The notes below the pieces were generated by a model. The model was not told the origin of the DNA, made no database searches, and was given only the letters and a program-made list of their open reading frames with translations. This document shows positions 50,615 through 60,907 of a stretch of DNA of 64,000 nucleotides, in pieces. The translations under genes and the position numbers were made by a program. Origin of the DNA: an uncultured Pseudomonadales bacterium (GTDB lineage Bacteria; Pseudomonadota; Gammaproteobacteria; Pseudomonadales; Pseudohongiellaceae); the NCBI GenBank assembly GCA_943789485.1, contig CALSUH010000008.1:148747-212746 (forward strand), in the 5' to 3' direction. The stretch's first letter is position 1. Every line of letters begins with the position of its first letter.

Positions 50615-52216
50615 ATGAATTCCAAGGTAGATGTTATAGCGGTTGGCAACGATCGGCCGGTGTATCCGCAAGAGAAGTCGCGCTGGTTTGGTAGCGTTAA
50701 GACAAAAACACTGCGACTTGCTTTTTCCTTCTATTCGCCGGATGGCAATGAAATCGCGATGCCAATCGCGAGTATGTCAGCTTATCTAAAACGTGATTTT
50801 CCGAATGTGGAAGTACTGCTCGAGCCGGTGCTCATTTTACGTGATGCGGAAAAATATTCCCCCGAAAATTATGCACGCATGATTCAGGATCTCGATGCGG
50901 ATGTTATTGCCTTCTCGATCATGAGCCCGCACTGGTATCCGATGGAGCCCTACTTCACGGAAATCAAAAAATTGATGCCAGACTTGCCGCTCGTGATTGG
51001 TGGCTATCAGGCAATGCTATCGCAAGAGCAAACAATAGAGAGTCCTAGCGTCGATTACATTTGCGTGGGCGACGGTGAGCACGCCATCGGCAATCTCGTG
51101 CAGCATTTGCAGGGAACGAAACATGGCCCGGCGGACGGCTTGTGGGAAAAACTAATCGACGGTTCTGTTTATGAAACAGAAGCGCATCAGATTGGCGACT
51201 TGGCCTCGCTTCCTTTTCCTGACTACGATGTCTTTGAAAAGGAGGATGGCTTTAAAGATGTAAACTCCTCGATCTTCGGACCAAAGGGAAAGCTAGTCCT
51301 TCCCGTGATGACTGGGCGAGGTTGTCCATACCGCTGCACTTATTGCTGTAACACGCCAATTTTGGAAGGCTGGAAAACCAAGAAAACATTTCTAAGAAAG
51401 TACGACCCGCAAGATATGGTCGATGAACTTATTCGCCTGCGCGATAAGTACGGTGTGGGCTATTTCGAATTTTGGGATGAATTGTTCCTTTCCAATCTTA
51501 AATTCGTGAGAGCCTTCTTTGCACTTTACAAGGAACAGATTCGCCTCCCCTTCTCAATTAATTCTCGCGTGGAGGTGATGAACGAAGCCTTCTGTAAGAC
51601 AGCGGCCGAGGCAGGCTGCCACACGATTTGGTTTGGCATAGAAAGTGGTGACGAAGAATTCAGAGCGAAGATGCTTGGTCGTAAAATGACCAATAAGCAG
51701 GTTATCGAAGCTGCCGCGAACTGCAAGAAAGCCGGTATCAATCGGCTGACATTCAATATTGTAGCCGCGCCGCTAGAAACGGCAGAGAATATGCGCAAGA
51801 CACTTGAGCTAAACAAAGCTATTGCGCCAGAACATTTCTTCTTCTTTCCTTATATCCCTTTACGTGGGACGCCGCTTTACAACATCGCGAAGGAAGAAGG
51901 CTTGTTGCTAAGTTCAAAGAGGGAGCTTCACTATCTTTCTGCAGCGAATGACCAACAGTTTGTGCTGAATATGAAAGAACAGCCCGAGCTGCTCTCGCAG
52001 GGAGAATACAACGAGATCTGCATGGAGATGTTGGCCTTTCAGCAGGCTAACAACCGCCTGAGCTACGACGATGAGCCAGGCAGCGCGACAGTTGAGGACA
52101 AGAGTTTCAGTTTAGTTGAGCCAACAACTGAAGCGAAAGCTGCAGCCGACGTACTAGTGCCTCCGGCTGCCGCTGCCTCGTTACTGGACGGCGTGAAAAA
52201 CTTGTTTCGCAGCTAG
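50615..52216 (+). CDS. B12-binding domain radical SAM protein
   Basis: A 533-residue protein. The N-terminal part is a cobalamin-binding-like domain (DLDADVIAFSIMSPH, LPLVIGGYQAML, ICVGDGEHAIGNL). The radical SAM domain carries the 4Fe-4S motif C-P-Y-R-C-T-Y-C, followed by GIESGDEEFRAKMLGR. Family members (BchE, HpnJ, TsrM types) perform methylations or rearrangements on diverse substrates, and none can be assigned here. The last 60 residues are low-complexity and alanine-rich. No neighbouring biosynthetic genes identify a product. Confidence 0.87.
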   Translation: MNSKVDVIAVGNDRPVYPQEKSRWFGSVKTKTLRLAFSFYSPDGNEIAMPIASMSAYLKRDFPNVEVLLEPVLILRDAEKYSPENYARMIQDLDADVIAFSIMSPHWYPMEPYFTEIKKLMPDLPLVIGGYQAMLSQEQTIESPSVDYICVGDGEHAIGNLVQHLQGTKHGPADGLWEKLIDGSVYETEAHQIGDLASLPFPDYDVFEKEDGFKDVNSSIFGPKGKLVLPVMTGRGCPYRCTYCCNTPILEGWKTKKTFLRKYDPQDMVDELIRLRDKYGVGYFEFWDELFLSNLKFVRAFFALYKEQIRLPFSINSRVEVMNEAFCKTAAEAGCHTIWFGIESGDEEFRAKMLGRKMTNKQVIEAAANCKKAGINRLTFNIVAAPLETAENMRKTLELNKAIAPEHFFFFPYIPLRGTPLYNIAKEEGLLLSSKRELHYLSAANDQQFVLNMKEQPELLSQGEYNEICMEMLAFQQANNRLSYDDEPGSATVEDKSFSLVEPTTEAKAAADVLVPPAAAASLLDGVKNLFRS

Positions 52217-52300
52217 GCAGCTCAAGTTCGCTGGATAGAGTGAGTCAAAAGAGTTAGCCGGTGCAGAGCTAGCCTACTCTTCAGTCCAGTTTTTGGCGAC

Positions 52301-53686
52301 CTAGGCAGTACTCTCGACGGAATTCGCGAGAGTCGTCCGTTCTCCAGTAATTGCCTTATTGAATGACCGCAATGATATCGCAGCCATCAAGAAATTCCCG
52401 CATAAAGCGCCCCCGAAGAACCCTGCTAATCCAAACCACTGACTTCCCACATACGCCAGTGGCACGTAGAAAACGAAGAAGCGTGCGGCGCTTAGATAAA
52501 GGGCAGACATTGGCCGATGCAAAGCGTTCAATGACGAGTTCGTCAGAATGATGACGCCCTGCATACCGTAGCCCAGTGGCAGAACCCAGAGAAATAGTTT
52601 TATAGTGTCGATCACTGCTGGGTCGTCGGAAAATGTCGAGGCAATCACGCCAGCCCCTAGTGCCAGGCCCAGGTACACCAGTATTTGCCACCCAAGAATA
52701 AATTTGATCGAGAGTCGGTAGGCTTCCTCAACTCGGCCGATCTTGCCCGCGCCGAAATTCTGGCTGATGAGCGGGGGCAGGGAAGAGGACATAGCTAAAA
52801 CAATAAGGGTAGCCATGGGCTCGAGTCGGGCTCCTACGCCGAAAGCGGCAACTGCCTCGTCACCGAAGCTCGCGGCGATTGCCGTCATGATGCCCGCCGC
52901 CAGAGGGGTCATCATATTTGCCCCAGCAGCGGGAACGCCAATGCGCAGCATTTCGCGCCCGGACGAAAGCATAACCGGGCGGCTAGGTAGCGAACCGCTC
53001 ACCAGTTCTTTTTGAATGACAAGGATATACATCAAATAGAAATAGCAGACTCCCCATGCAATTACTGTTGCCCAGGCAGCTCCTTGAATGCCGAGTGCGG
53101 GTATAGGGCCGAGGCCGAATATGAAGACGGGGTCGAGAACGGCGTTGATAAGGCCGGCGGCGGCCATCAATATGCTGGGTGTTTTGGTGTCGCCACAAGC
53201 ACGTAATATGCTATTACCGGTCATGATGCAGACGACCATAATGCTGCCTGGAAACCAGACAATCATGTATTCCCTGATTGCGGGCATTAACGATTCGCGA
53301 GCACCCATCAAGTGAAATATGCTGTCCATGAAGAACCAGCAGACAGCGACTACAATGGTGGCAAGCAGCAACGAGATGTAGTTAATAACCGTGGAGGCTT
53401 CTTTAGCTTTCTCGTATTCAGAGCGGCCGAGATATTTACCGACGACAGCTGAGGCCCCGATGCCTAGGCCGATAGCGAGGCTCATAATGGTAAAGGTGAC
53501 TGGAAACGTAAAGCTAATTGCTGCAAGCGCTTCGGTGCCAAGGAAGCTAATAAATAATGTGTCTACGAGGCTAAACGTGAATAGCATGAGCATGCCGATG
53601 ATCATCGGAGTGGTCATGCGGATGAGAGATTTTTGAATGGGGCCTTCGGCCAGATTGTAACTGTGCTTATTGCTAGTCGAAGACAT
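52301..53686 (-). CDS. MATE family efflux transporter
   Basis: A 461-residue inner-membrane protein with about 12 hydrophobic segments. The two-halved MATE pattern is visible: FSLVDTLFISFLGTEALAA in the first half and GVGARLEPMATLIVLAMS with PLISQNFGAGK in the second. It exports cationic compounds using an ion gradient. It is transcribed alone, next to suhB on the same strand. Confidence 0.92.
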   Translation of the reverse strand: MSSTSNKHSYNLAEGPIQKSLIRMTTPMIIGMLMLFTFSLVDTLFISFLGTEALAAISFTFPVTFTIMSLAIGLGIGASAVVGKYLGRSEYEKAKEASTVINYISLLLATIVVAVCWFFMDSIFHLMGARESLMPAIREYMIVWFPGSIMVVCIMTGNSILRACGDTKTPSILMAAAGLINAVLDPVFIFGLGPIPALGIQGAAWATVIAWGVCYFYLMYILVIQKELVSGSLPSRPVMLSSGREMLRIGVPAAGANMMTPLAAGIMTAIAASFGDEAVAAFGVGARLEPMATLIVLAMSSSLPPLISQNFGAGKIGRVEEAYRLSIKFILGWQILVYLGLALGAGVIASTFSDDPAVIDTIKLFLWVLPLGYGMQGVIILTNSSLNALHRPMSALYLSAARFFVFYVPLAYVGSQWFGLAGFFGGALCGNFLMAAISLRSFNKAITGERTTLANSVESTA

Positions 53687-53789
53687 AGTGAGTTAATAGC
53701 CCAGTGGGGAATGCTAAATCAAAGTCAGTGCCGATTAATATACCTTACTTTTGAAACCATGTTCCCCCTGACACAGAAAGTTGCAAAGC

Positions 53790-54569
53790 CTAGGCGGGAA
53801 TACCTTTGCGTAGCATGCTCAACTGCTTGTATATCTTGGGGTTGCCGTACAACAATTCCTTCGCATCAGTTAGGTTAGGGTTTCCATCTTCGCTACCTAG
53901 GAGTCCGCCTGCTTCTTGCAGAATAAGCTTGGCAGCAGCCAAGGTAAGCCTGTTTTCGTTCGCCGAGCAGCCGCCCTGCATTCGGTCTGCCGCAATTTGT
54001 ACCATATCCAAAGCAGTGCAGCCGGAGATCCTCGGGCTGGCGCCCGCAGTCATGAATTCTGTTTGTAGCCCCACAGCAACGTCTTGTTGCATGCCCTCGG
54101 GATTGATGCCTATAAGGCTTCCCTGAATCTCCGTGCGTTTGCCTACACGAATGCGGTGCGAATTAAGTCGAGCGCCGGCACCCCTGGTGGCAATGAATTC
54201 TTCGCGCAAAAGAGGACAGACGAGGATTGCATGCTGAACCACACCTTCAATTTGGCAGGCCAGTGATACACCAAACTGAGTATAACCAGTGGCGAAATTT
54301 CTATTGCCTAAAAGGGGATCGATAAGCCATACAGTATCTTTGTTTTCTCCCTGTTTGAGGCCAGAGGCGCGGGAGTGAAAACTGTGTTCTGGGTATGCTT
54401 TCTCTAAATGATAGAAGATTGTTTTCTCGGCTTCCAAATCCATCGACGTGAGGAAATGAGCAGGATCGTCATTGATGATTTTAATTCTGTCGAGACGGTC
54501 GCTGCTATGTGCTATTGCCTCGGCCGCATCTCTAGCGGCTTGAAGCGCGATATTTAACAAGGGATGCAT
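53790..54569 (-). CDS. suhB: SuhB/IMPase-fold protein with degenerate catalytic site
   Basis: A 259-residue inositol-monophosphatase-fold protein. The fold and length match SuhB, but the metal site is lost: the canonical D-P-L-D-G-T-T-N-F is D-P-L-L-G-N-R-N-F at residues 84-92, the G/T-E-E-S-G motif is S-R-A-S-G (66-70), and the late P-W-D is R-L-T. Only Asp84 remains. It is divergent from trmJ, as suhB is in E. coli, which supports the name. Because E. coli SuhB also works with the Nus factors in rRNA antitermination independently of phosphatase activity, this copy may keep only that role (inference). ATG 54569 has AGGAAG six bases upstream. Confidence 0.82.
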   Translation of the reverse strand: MHPLLNIALQAARDAAEAIAHSSDRLDRIKIINDDPAHFLTSMDLEAEKTIFYHLEKAYPEHSFHSRASGLKQGENKDTVWLIDPLLGNRNFATGYTQFGVSLACQIEGVVQHAILVCPLLREEFIATRGAGARLNSHRIRVGKRTEIQGSLIGINPEGMQQDVAVGLQTEFMTAGASPRISGCTALDMVQIAADRMQGGCSANENRLTLAAAKLILQEAGGLLGSEDGNPNLTDAKELLYGNPKIYKQLSMLRKGIPA

Positions 54570-54890
54570 TGCTAACTTCCTGAGCGTGCCAACAGGCGAC
54601 GGCCTGTTAGGGAACAATTTTGGGCTTCTATCAAACACCTGGAGCCTATTTCTGCGGATCTGTAGGAGGACTCTTGTGGGAATTAACTCCGCGCATGAGA
54701 AGGGCTACAGCCACCGATATTAGGAGCTATGATAGCAAACAAAAGAAAGCAGAAGGAAACTATTACAATTTGCAGGCCCGCTGAACAATTCTATGGCACC
54801 TCTGGCCTTAATTCACCCTTTGTTAGCACGCTAGAGGGGATCTATCCTGCTATAATTCGCGGTTCTTTGTTAACAAGTAGTGACAGCAAA

Positions 54891-55688
54891 ATGTTTGATT
54901 TCAATCAGGTCTGCGTAGTTCTAGTGAATACCTCTCATCCGGGAAATATCGGAGCTACTGCGCGTGCGATGAAGAATATGGGACTTAGCAAATTGACTTT
55001 GGTAGCGCCGGCGGACTTTCCTAGTGGTGTGGCGGTGGGTCGGGCGGTCTCCGCTGTTGATATTCTCGACAATGCTCGCGTGGTGTCTTCCCTGCAAGAG
55101 GCTGTCGAGGGCTGTGGTCTGGTCATCGGAGCAAGCGCGCGGTCTCGTAACATTCCCTGGCCGATGGTTTCGCCAGAGCAGTGTGGACAAAAGGCCGTGA
55201 CAGAGGCGGCAGTCAACAAAGTCGCCTTGGTATTTGGTCGGGAAGATGCGGGGCTGAACAACGAGGAACTCCAGTTGTGTCATTTCCATGTGCAGATTCC
55301 CGCAGATCCAAACTACAGTTCATTGAACCTGTCAGCGGCAGTGATGGTGGTTTGTTATGAAGTGCGTAAGGCAGCGTTAGCCTTGGATGAGAAGCCGGCC
55401 ATTGCAGAGGACGAGATTTGGGATCAGGAGAAGGCAAATGGGGAGCAGGTTGAACACTTCTATGTTCATCTAGAGAGAGTAATGACGGCCATTAAATTTC
55501 ATGATCCGGAAAACCCAAGGCAGCTTATGCCAAGAATGCGTCGTTTGTTTAGTCGCATCAGAATCGATGTGATGGAGATGAATATACTCAGAGGTATTCT
55601 ATCGAATATAGAATTTAGGCTAGATAACGAGAAGAAGCTCAAAGCTGAGTTAGAGGAAGGCGAGAAGGCTAAAGAGCCTAAGTCTTAG
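54891..55688 (+). CDS. trmJ: tRNA (cytidine/uridine-2'-O-)-methyltransferase TrmJ
   Basis: A 265-residue SPOUT methyltransferase: VVLVNTSHPGNIGATARAMK at the N-terminus, ALVFGREDAGL and the knot segment SSLNLSAAVMVVCYEVR, then a C-terminal helical extension. It methylates position 32 of tRNAs. ATG 54891 is the family start; the frame is open from 54729, but a TATAAT element at 54851-54856 lies inside that extension. It is divergent from suhB. Confidence 0.93.
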   Translation: MFDFNQVCVVLVNTSHPGNIGATARAMKNMGLSKLTLVAPADFPSGVAVGRAVSAVDILDNARVVSSLQEAVEGCGLVIGASARSRNIPWPMVSPEQCGQKAVTEAAVNKVALVFGREDAGLNNEELQLCHFHVQIPADPNYSSLNLSAAVMVVCYEVRKAALALDEKPAIAEDEIWDQEKANGEQVEHFYVHLERVMTAIKFHDPENPRQLMPRMRRLFSRIRIDVMEMNILRGILSNIEFRLDNEKKLKAELEEGEKAKEPKS

Positions 55689-55977
55689 GCGTGTGTTAAG
55701 TTTATCAGACAGTCGCGAATCGGTTGGGCGGCCAGTGGCAAGTGTGAGAAGCAAGATCAGTTCATGCAACTGGGCTATCGGCTAATCTATTTCCAGTACT
55801 TAATCGAATTTCCCGATATGCTTGAAGGGTGTTAATGGGAAAACCGACACCCCAGATAACTGTAATATTCTGCGGCACCTAAAAGAAATTTTTGCTGTTC
55901 AGGCGGAGAAACCTCTTGTACTTACCATCGACGATACCCATCTATTCAGTAATATAACTCCAGTCAAAATTGACTAA
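55689..55977 (+). other. Gap after trmJ with possible frame-disrupted short ORF
   Basis: The trmJ frame is open again after its stop and includes MQLGYRLIYFQYLIEFPDML from 55764, ending at a TAA. A one-base change at GGG (near 55828) would join it to GVNGKTDTPDNCNILRHL and AEKPLVLTIDDTHLFSN, ending at 55977. I recognise no family; it may be a remnant or chance. Confidence 0.2.
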
Positions 55978-56048
55978 CTAGCCAGCCAGCGCTAATTAAC
56001 GATGGTATAGGCAGTGACAGGGATTCCGACGGTTGAGCCAGTGCTATC

Positions 56049-58211
56049 CTAGCGTCTTCGTTGATTGCCTCTTTTTTGAGGCTGTTTTAGTCTTGGCTTA
56101 GCCTTCGGAATTAGGAACTTATCTCCCTCACCGATCAAGTCAGCTCTGCCGAGTTCGTGCAGAGCCTCTCTCAGCATTGGCCAATTCTTTTCATCGTGAT
56201 AACGCAGGAATGCTTTCTGTAAGCGTCGCTGATCGATATCTTTACAGATGGCGAGTTTCTCGCTCTTGTATCGCACCTTCTCCAGCGGATTTCGCTCTGA
56301 ATAATACATGGCGGTAGCGAGTGCCATCGGTGATGGGTAGAAGGTCTGAACCTGATCTGGCTTGAAGTTTCTCTGCTTAAGCCACAGGCTAAGGTTCAAC
56401 ATATCTTCGGCATCACTTCCCGGATGGGCTGCAATGAAGTAAGGAATCAAATATTGTTCCTTGCCTGCCTTCTTCGAAAATTTATCAAACAATACTTTGA
56501 AATCATCATAGGCAGAGATGCCCGGTTTCATCATTTTCGAGAGTGTCTTATCTTCACTGTGCTCTGGTGCAATCTTCAGGTAGCCGCCAACATGATGCGT
56601 GACGAGTTCCTCTATATACTCCGGATCTTTTAGGGCGAGGTCATAGCGAAGACCTGACGCGATTGCGACGCGTTTAACGCCGGGTATCGCTCTAGCCTTT
56701 CTGTACAGTTGCGTCGTGGGGCTGTGATCCGTGTTCAGATGCTTGCAGATGTTGGGGTAGACACAGGAGAGTCGTTTGCAAGTTTTCTGAATCTTCGGCG
56801 ACTTACAATTTAACTTGTACATGTTCGCTGTCGGCCCGCCTAGATCGGAGATAGTTCCGGTAAAGCCCGGAACTTGATCTCTGATTTTTCCAATTTCACG
56901 CAGAATCGATTCCTCCGAACGGCTCTGAATGATGCGCCCCTCATGTTCGGTAATTGAGCAGAACGTACAACCACCGAAACAGCCGCGCATAATATTCACG
57001 GACGTTTTTATCATGTCGTAAGCAGGGATTTTCGCATCGCCATAGGACGGGTGTGGTCTCCGTTGATAAGGTAGGTCGAAGATCCAATCCATCTCTTCGG
57101 TTTCGAGAGGAATCGGCGGCGTGTTAACCCATATCTCTTGCGTACCGTGTTTCTGTACCAGTGGCTTAGCGTTGTAGGGGTTAGCCTCCTGATGCAATAC
57201 CCGTGATGCGTGCGCATACAGGGCAGGGTCATTTGTTACTTTACTGAAGGAGGGAAGTCGAATGTAGGTGGTTTCCGAGTCGTACTTCTCTTTGCGTTGC
57301 AATGGCAGCGGGATTATTCGGACTGGCTGTGGCGCTTGATCGCTATTGAGGCTGGGTATTTCGGTGCCCTTAGCATCAGCATTCTCTATATCAGGATTTT
57401 CTCCATCATTTTTATTGTATTCATAAGGATTCGGCAGTTGGTCGATCTTCGAAGGCCAATCTATGCGCGTTGAATCGATCTCGGTCCAGCCCTCTGGCAC
57501 TTCTGCAGCCACACGGGCGGTTCCTCGCAAAAACTTCATATCCTCGACTGTTTTTCCAGCAGCGAACTGGTGGGCAACCTCTACGAGCGCTCGCTCCGCA
57601 TTTCCAAATAGCAATATGTTCGCATTCGAATCGATTAAAACGGAACGCCTTACACTGTCGCTCCAGTAATCGTATTGCGCGATGCGTCGCAGGCTGGCTT
57701 CGATGCCGCCGATGACGATAGGGGTGTCGTAGTAGGCTTCGCGACAGCGTTGGCTGTAGACAATAACCGATCGATCAGGGCGTCTGCCAGCCTCGCCTTT
57801 AGGTGTGTAGGCATCATCGCTGCGCATACGTAGGTCGGCAGTATAACGATTGATTAGTGAATCCATGTTGCCAGCGGTAACACCGAAGAAAAGATTCGGC
57901 TTGCCGAGTATTTTGAAGGGGTCGGCGCTATCCCATGAAGGCTGCGCGATAATCCCAACTCTAAACCCTTGCGCTTCTAACAATCTTCCTATTACCGCCA
58001 TACCGAAACTTGGGTGATCGACGTAGGCATCTCCTGTGACGATGATTATGTCGCAGCTATCCCAGCCTAATAGATCCATCTCTTCGCGCGACATGGGTAG
58101 ATAGGGTGCTGTTTCGAAGCACTCCGCCCAGTATTTCGGGTAGGAGAAAAGTTTTCGCGGAGAATGCTGTGAATCGTTACGCGAAGAATTTTTGTCTGAT
58201 TTTTTCGGCAT
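56049..58211 (-). CDS. ygiQ: YgiQ-family radical SAM protein
   Basis: A 720-residue protein of the conserved YgiQ family. It opens with a UPF0313 N-terminal domain ([23 protein letters not shown]) and has the radical SAM cluster motif [10 protein letters not shown] in the middle, followed by GHIIQSR-like [16 protein letters not shown]. The C-terminus is basic. Its reaction is unknown despite wide conservation. Length is typical. It is transcribed alone. Confidence 0.93.
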   Translation of the reverse strand: MPKKSDKNSSRNDSQHSPRKLFSYPKYWAECFETAPYLPMSREEMDLLGWDSCDIIIVTGDAYVDHPSFGMAVIGRLLEAQGFRVGIIAQPSWDSADPFKILGKPNLFFGVTAGNMDSLINRYTADLRMRSDDAYTPKGEAGRRPDRSVIVYSQRCREAYYDTPIVIGGIEASLRRIAQYDYWSDSVRRSVLIDSNANILLFGNAERALVEVAHQFAAGKTVEDMKFLRGTARVAAEVPEGWTEIDSTRIDWPSKIDQLPNPYEYNKNDGENPDIENADAKGTEIPSLNSDQAPQPVRIIPLPLQRKEKYDSETTYIRLPSFSKVTNDPALYAHASRVLHQEANPYNAKPLVQKHGTQEIWVNTPPIPLETEEMDWIFDLPYQRRPHPSYGDAKIPAYDMIKTSVNIMRGCFGGCTFCSITEHEGRIIQSRSEESILREIGKIRDQVPGFTGTISDLGGPTANMYKLNCKSPKIQKTCKRLSCVYPNICKHLNTDHSPTTQLYRKARAIPGVKRVAIASGLRYDLALKDPEYIEELVTHHVGGYLKIAPEHSEDKTLSKMMKPGISAYDDFKVLFDKFSKKAGKEQYLIPYFIAAHPGSDAEDMLNLSLWLKQRNFKPDQVQTFYPSPMALATAMYYSERNPLEKVRYKSEKLAICKDIDQRRLQKAFLRYHDEKNWPMLREALHELGRADLIGEGDKFLIPKAKPRLKQPQKRGNQRRR

Positions 58212-58284
58212 GCTTATCTGGAGCTCGGTTTATGTAAAGGCCAATTAAGGACGAATTCAAATGTAGTTACTTGTCTCGGTGAGT

Positions 58285-59607
58285 TTAGAAGAATTGATCC
58301 AATGGAAGTTCGTCTCCATTTACTTTTAGCACGTTATTTTGCACGCTGACCTCTATCATGACCCTACCGTTGGAAACTGTAAGATAACCCTGTTGCACAT
58401 AGGGGTCGACTAGCCCCGCTAGTGGGCTACGAAGAATAGCCTCTAGGTCTAAAGATATTTCAAGTGTCATGTTCAGTGCAGCGATCGCTGCGTTGATATT
58501 AAATTCGGCGGCGCTATTTAACGTACTGATGCCGCTCCATAGAACGCGTAGATCGAGAATATGATCGCCATCATAGGAATTTGCTTCTATTCGGTTATTG
58601 AGCGCTAGCGGATTCCGTAAAACGAGCAGGTACATTTCCTGTCCTAGTTCGACGAAATCTACTGACAGCGCATCGGCCCCGCTATTGATTTCATTCTGCA
58701 CTTCGCTGAGCAGCCTGTAGTAGTCGCGTAGTAGCGCATTGTTGACTTGTTTGATTTCGCTAAGCCAGCTGAAGGAGCGCACTGGAATTTCGCTTTCGAT
58801 ACTCGCGAGCCGGATTGTTTGGTAGATCTCGCTGAAATTTTCTTTGCCAGGAGAGGCCTGCAGGCCGTAGTCAATGCCTATGCCGGACACTGAAAATGGC
58901 AGGGGCCAGGTACTGCTTACGGCAGGAATCGAGAACCTCGCGCGGCTCTGGGTGAGTATGTCGTTCATCTGTGTCGTCGAGCTCGTTAGAGTCATTCCAG
59001 TGATGAGCACATTGGAATTGGCCGTGCTCTCGGTAGCTGATAGTTCTCCCATTTGTACTGAGATGTAAGCGGACTGATCTGCGGCTACGTCGACATTCGC
59101 ATCTAACCCAGCAAAGCTTAATTCACCTGCAGTATCGCTAAAGCTGAGTTCACTAACATTTAAATCCAGCTGCAACGATTGATCGAAGCGCGCTAATAAA
59201 TTGAGTGTGATGTCGGGTAGGGGAAAGGAGAGGTCTGCAATTGCGCTGTTGACCAAGTCGTTGCGAATACTCGGCTGAATTACCGCATATGCAAGGCCAA
59301 TACGAAGCCCATCCTCGGTCTGCAGAAGCGGGCCATGATCGATGTCGAAATCCATCGATAGTGTGATCGTGTCGCTGCCAATAGGGGTATAGATTAATTC
59401 GATTGTAGTTGAGCTGTTAAACCAGCCATCGCTAAATTCATTGTGGCGAATTTCAAATTGACTCTGGGCCTCTGGCGGGATGAGAGCTAGCAGATTGTCG
59501 ATAGTCGCGCTCTCTATGCTTGCACCAATAACTTTCGGCATAAGAGCTAGCGCTAGGACAGCCAGTACTGCGACTGCTAGGGATATTTTCACTGCTAGAG
59601 GTTTCAT
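58285..59607 (-). CDS. DUF945 (YdgA-like) family protein
   Basis: A 440-residue protein with an N-terminal membrane anchor or signal (residues 8-30) and the DUF945 body: EIRHNEFSDGWFNSSTTIEL, DFDIDHGPLL and repeated beta-rich segments. YdgA is an inner-membrane-associated periplasmic protein of unknown function. The gene lies 77 bases after ygiQ begins, on the same strand (upstream of it in transcription). Confidence 0.85.
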   Translation of the reverse strand: MKPLAVKISLAVAVLAVLALALMPKVIGASIESATIDNLLALIPPEAQSQFEIRHNEFSDGWFNSSTTIELIYTPIGSDTITLSMDFDIDHGPLLQTEDGLRIGLAYAVIQPSIRNDLVNSAIADLSFPLPDITLNLLARFDQSLQLDLNVSELSFSDTAGELSFAGLDANVDVAADQSAYISVQMGELSATESTANSNVLITGMTLTSSTTQMNDILTQSRARFSIPAVSSTWPLPFSVSGIGIDYGLQASPGKENFSEIYQTIRLASIESEIPVRSFSWLSEIKQVNNALLRDYYRLLSEVQNEINSGADALSVDFVELGQEMYLLVLRNPLALNNRIEANSYDGDHILDLRVLWSGISTLNSAAEFNINAAIAALNMTLEISLDLEAILRSPLAGLVDPYVQQGYLTVSNGRVMIEVSVQNNVLKVNGDELPLDQFF

Positions 59608-59691
59608 AGATTACCGAGTTGTTCGTAGCTAGTGCCGCCCAGCCTAAGCAAGTGCGCGAGTATAGCAGAATTCATCTAGAAAATTTCGCGT

Positions 59692-60330
59692 TTAGGTCCT
59701 GCGTGCGGTGATTTTGTAGGCACAACGCCGCGCTCCTTTTAAAAGATGGTCGGTGCGTGCAACCGTGGCCTCATTTTCGAATAGGCGCTGAAAAATCTCT
59801 AATTCAGACTTGCAAAATTGCTGGCAACTGGCCGCCGCGCTGCAGATAGGGCAATGGTTCTCTATAAGCATCCAGCCATCCGGTAATAGGCGTACTTCGG
59901 CCATATAGCCTTCCTCGCTGCGCAGCTGAGCGAGTCTCTCGATTCGCTGTTGTAGTTCGGGGGCGGCGGCATCTAGCTGGGCACGATAGCTGGCCTCGAC
60001 TTTTTCGCTGCGGCTATCGATGAGTTGGTTAAGGCTTTCCTCGCCGAGTGAGGAGCGGATGACATCGATTAGCTCGAGCGCTGTTTGTGCGTGGCTGTCA
60101 GGAAACCTGTTGTGCCCACTTTTGCTCAATTTCCACAGATGCACTGGCCGTCCGCGAGTCTGCCGCTCTTCTTGCGTTTGCAGTACTAGCCCCCTTGTTT
60201 CTAGATCAGCGAGGTGCTGACGAACCCCCATAGTCGTCATAGCTAATTGTTTTGAAAGAATTTTAACCGACTGCGGCCCGCGCGTTTTCAGGCGGTCAAT
60301 GATTCGATCTTGGCTTTTAGGGAGTTCCAT
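59692..60330 (-). CDS. HTH regulator with SufR-like cysteine cluster
   Basis: A 212-residue regulator. An N-terminal winged helix is visible (SVKILSKQLAMTTMGVRQHL, then ETRGLV and a TRGRP wing), and the C-terminal part carries cysteines in HCPICSAAASC, QQFC and RRCAY. This layout matches the SufR-like family, in which the cysteines hold an Fe-S cluster, so it may sense iron-sulfur or redox state. Two copies of the sequence TTAACCCA lie just upstream of its start (60335-60372) and could be autoregulatory sites. Its targets are not known. Confidence 0.82.
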   Translation of the reverse strand: MELPKSQDRIIDRLKTRGPQSVKILSKQLAMTTMGVRQHLADLETRGLVLQTQEERQTRGRPVHLWKLSKSGHNRFPDSHAQTALELIDVIRSSLGEESLNQLIDSRSEKVEASYRAQLDAAAPELQQRIERLAQLRSEEGYMAEVRLLPDGWMLIENHCPICSAAASCQQFCKSELEIFQRLFENEATVARTDHLLKGARRCAYKITARRT

Positions 60331-60907
60331 AGCATTAACCCAGTGTTAACTCGATTCAGTTTAACCCATTAATCGGCACTTTAAATAAAGTATTTACTTT
60401 GTTTAAGTATTTTTCTATTTTTTGCTAATTAGTAAAGTAATTAGTTTATTAAAAATAAAAGAGGCAATTCAAAAAGGATTAGTAATACAAATGCTTAAAT
60501 ATAGGCAGGCCAGTGCCGCTTCAATTGCGGCGATAGCGCGATTTCTGAAGCTACAATACTGCAATAAAACCGCTGAGGTGCCTGTATAGCTCAGGAATAC
60601 GGTGAATTGCTGAACTGAGGGACCGTGACAAGCTCCATCACATTTGCTGCGCTCAAAGTCGCCAATCCTATTGAAAACCTTCGAGAGGTTAGTCTAGTGC
60701 TCGATGAACATCCACACCTGCGTCGCGGCTATTAATTGGCCGGCAATGGGATGGAGGAGGAATTCGTGGAGCATCTCTTTGAAGGCTCTGTTGCGCATAA
60801 CGACTATTCACATTGATCTCGCCATTCGGTAGCATGAGATAGCATCTGTATCCCAACATCTACCGCATGCCTAGCATGCCCACCGGACGCTTCCGGGCAA
60901 GGCATAT
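60331..60907. other. 577-base gap between regulator and putP
   Basis: The first 150 bases are AT-rich and hold the divergent promoter region with TTAACCCA repeats. The rest contains only short frames, for example one from 60628 with LREVSLVLDEHPHLRRGY, and I recognise nothing in them. It may include decayed coding sequence. Confidence 0.4.
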
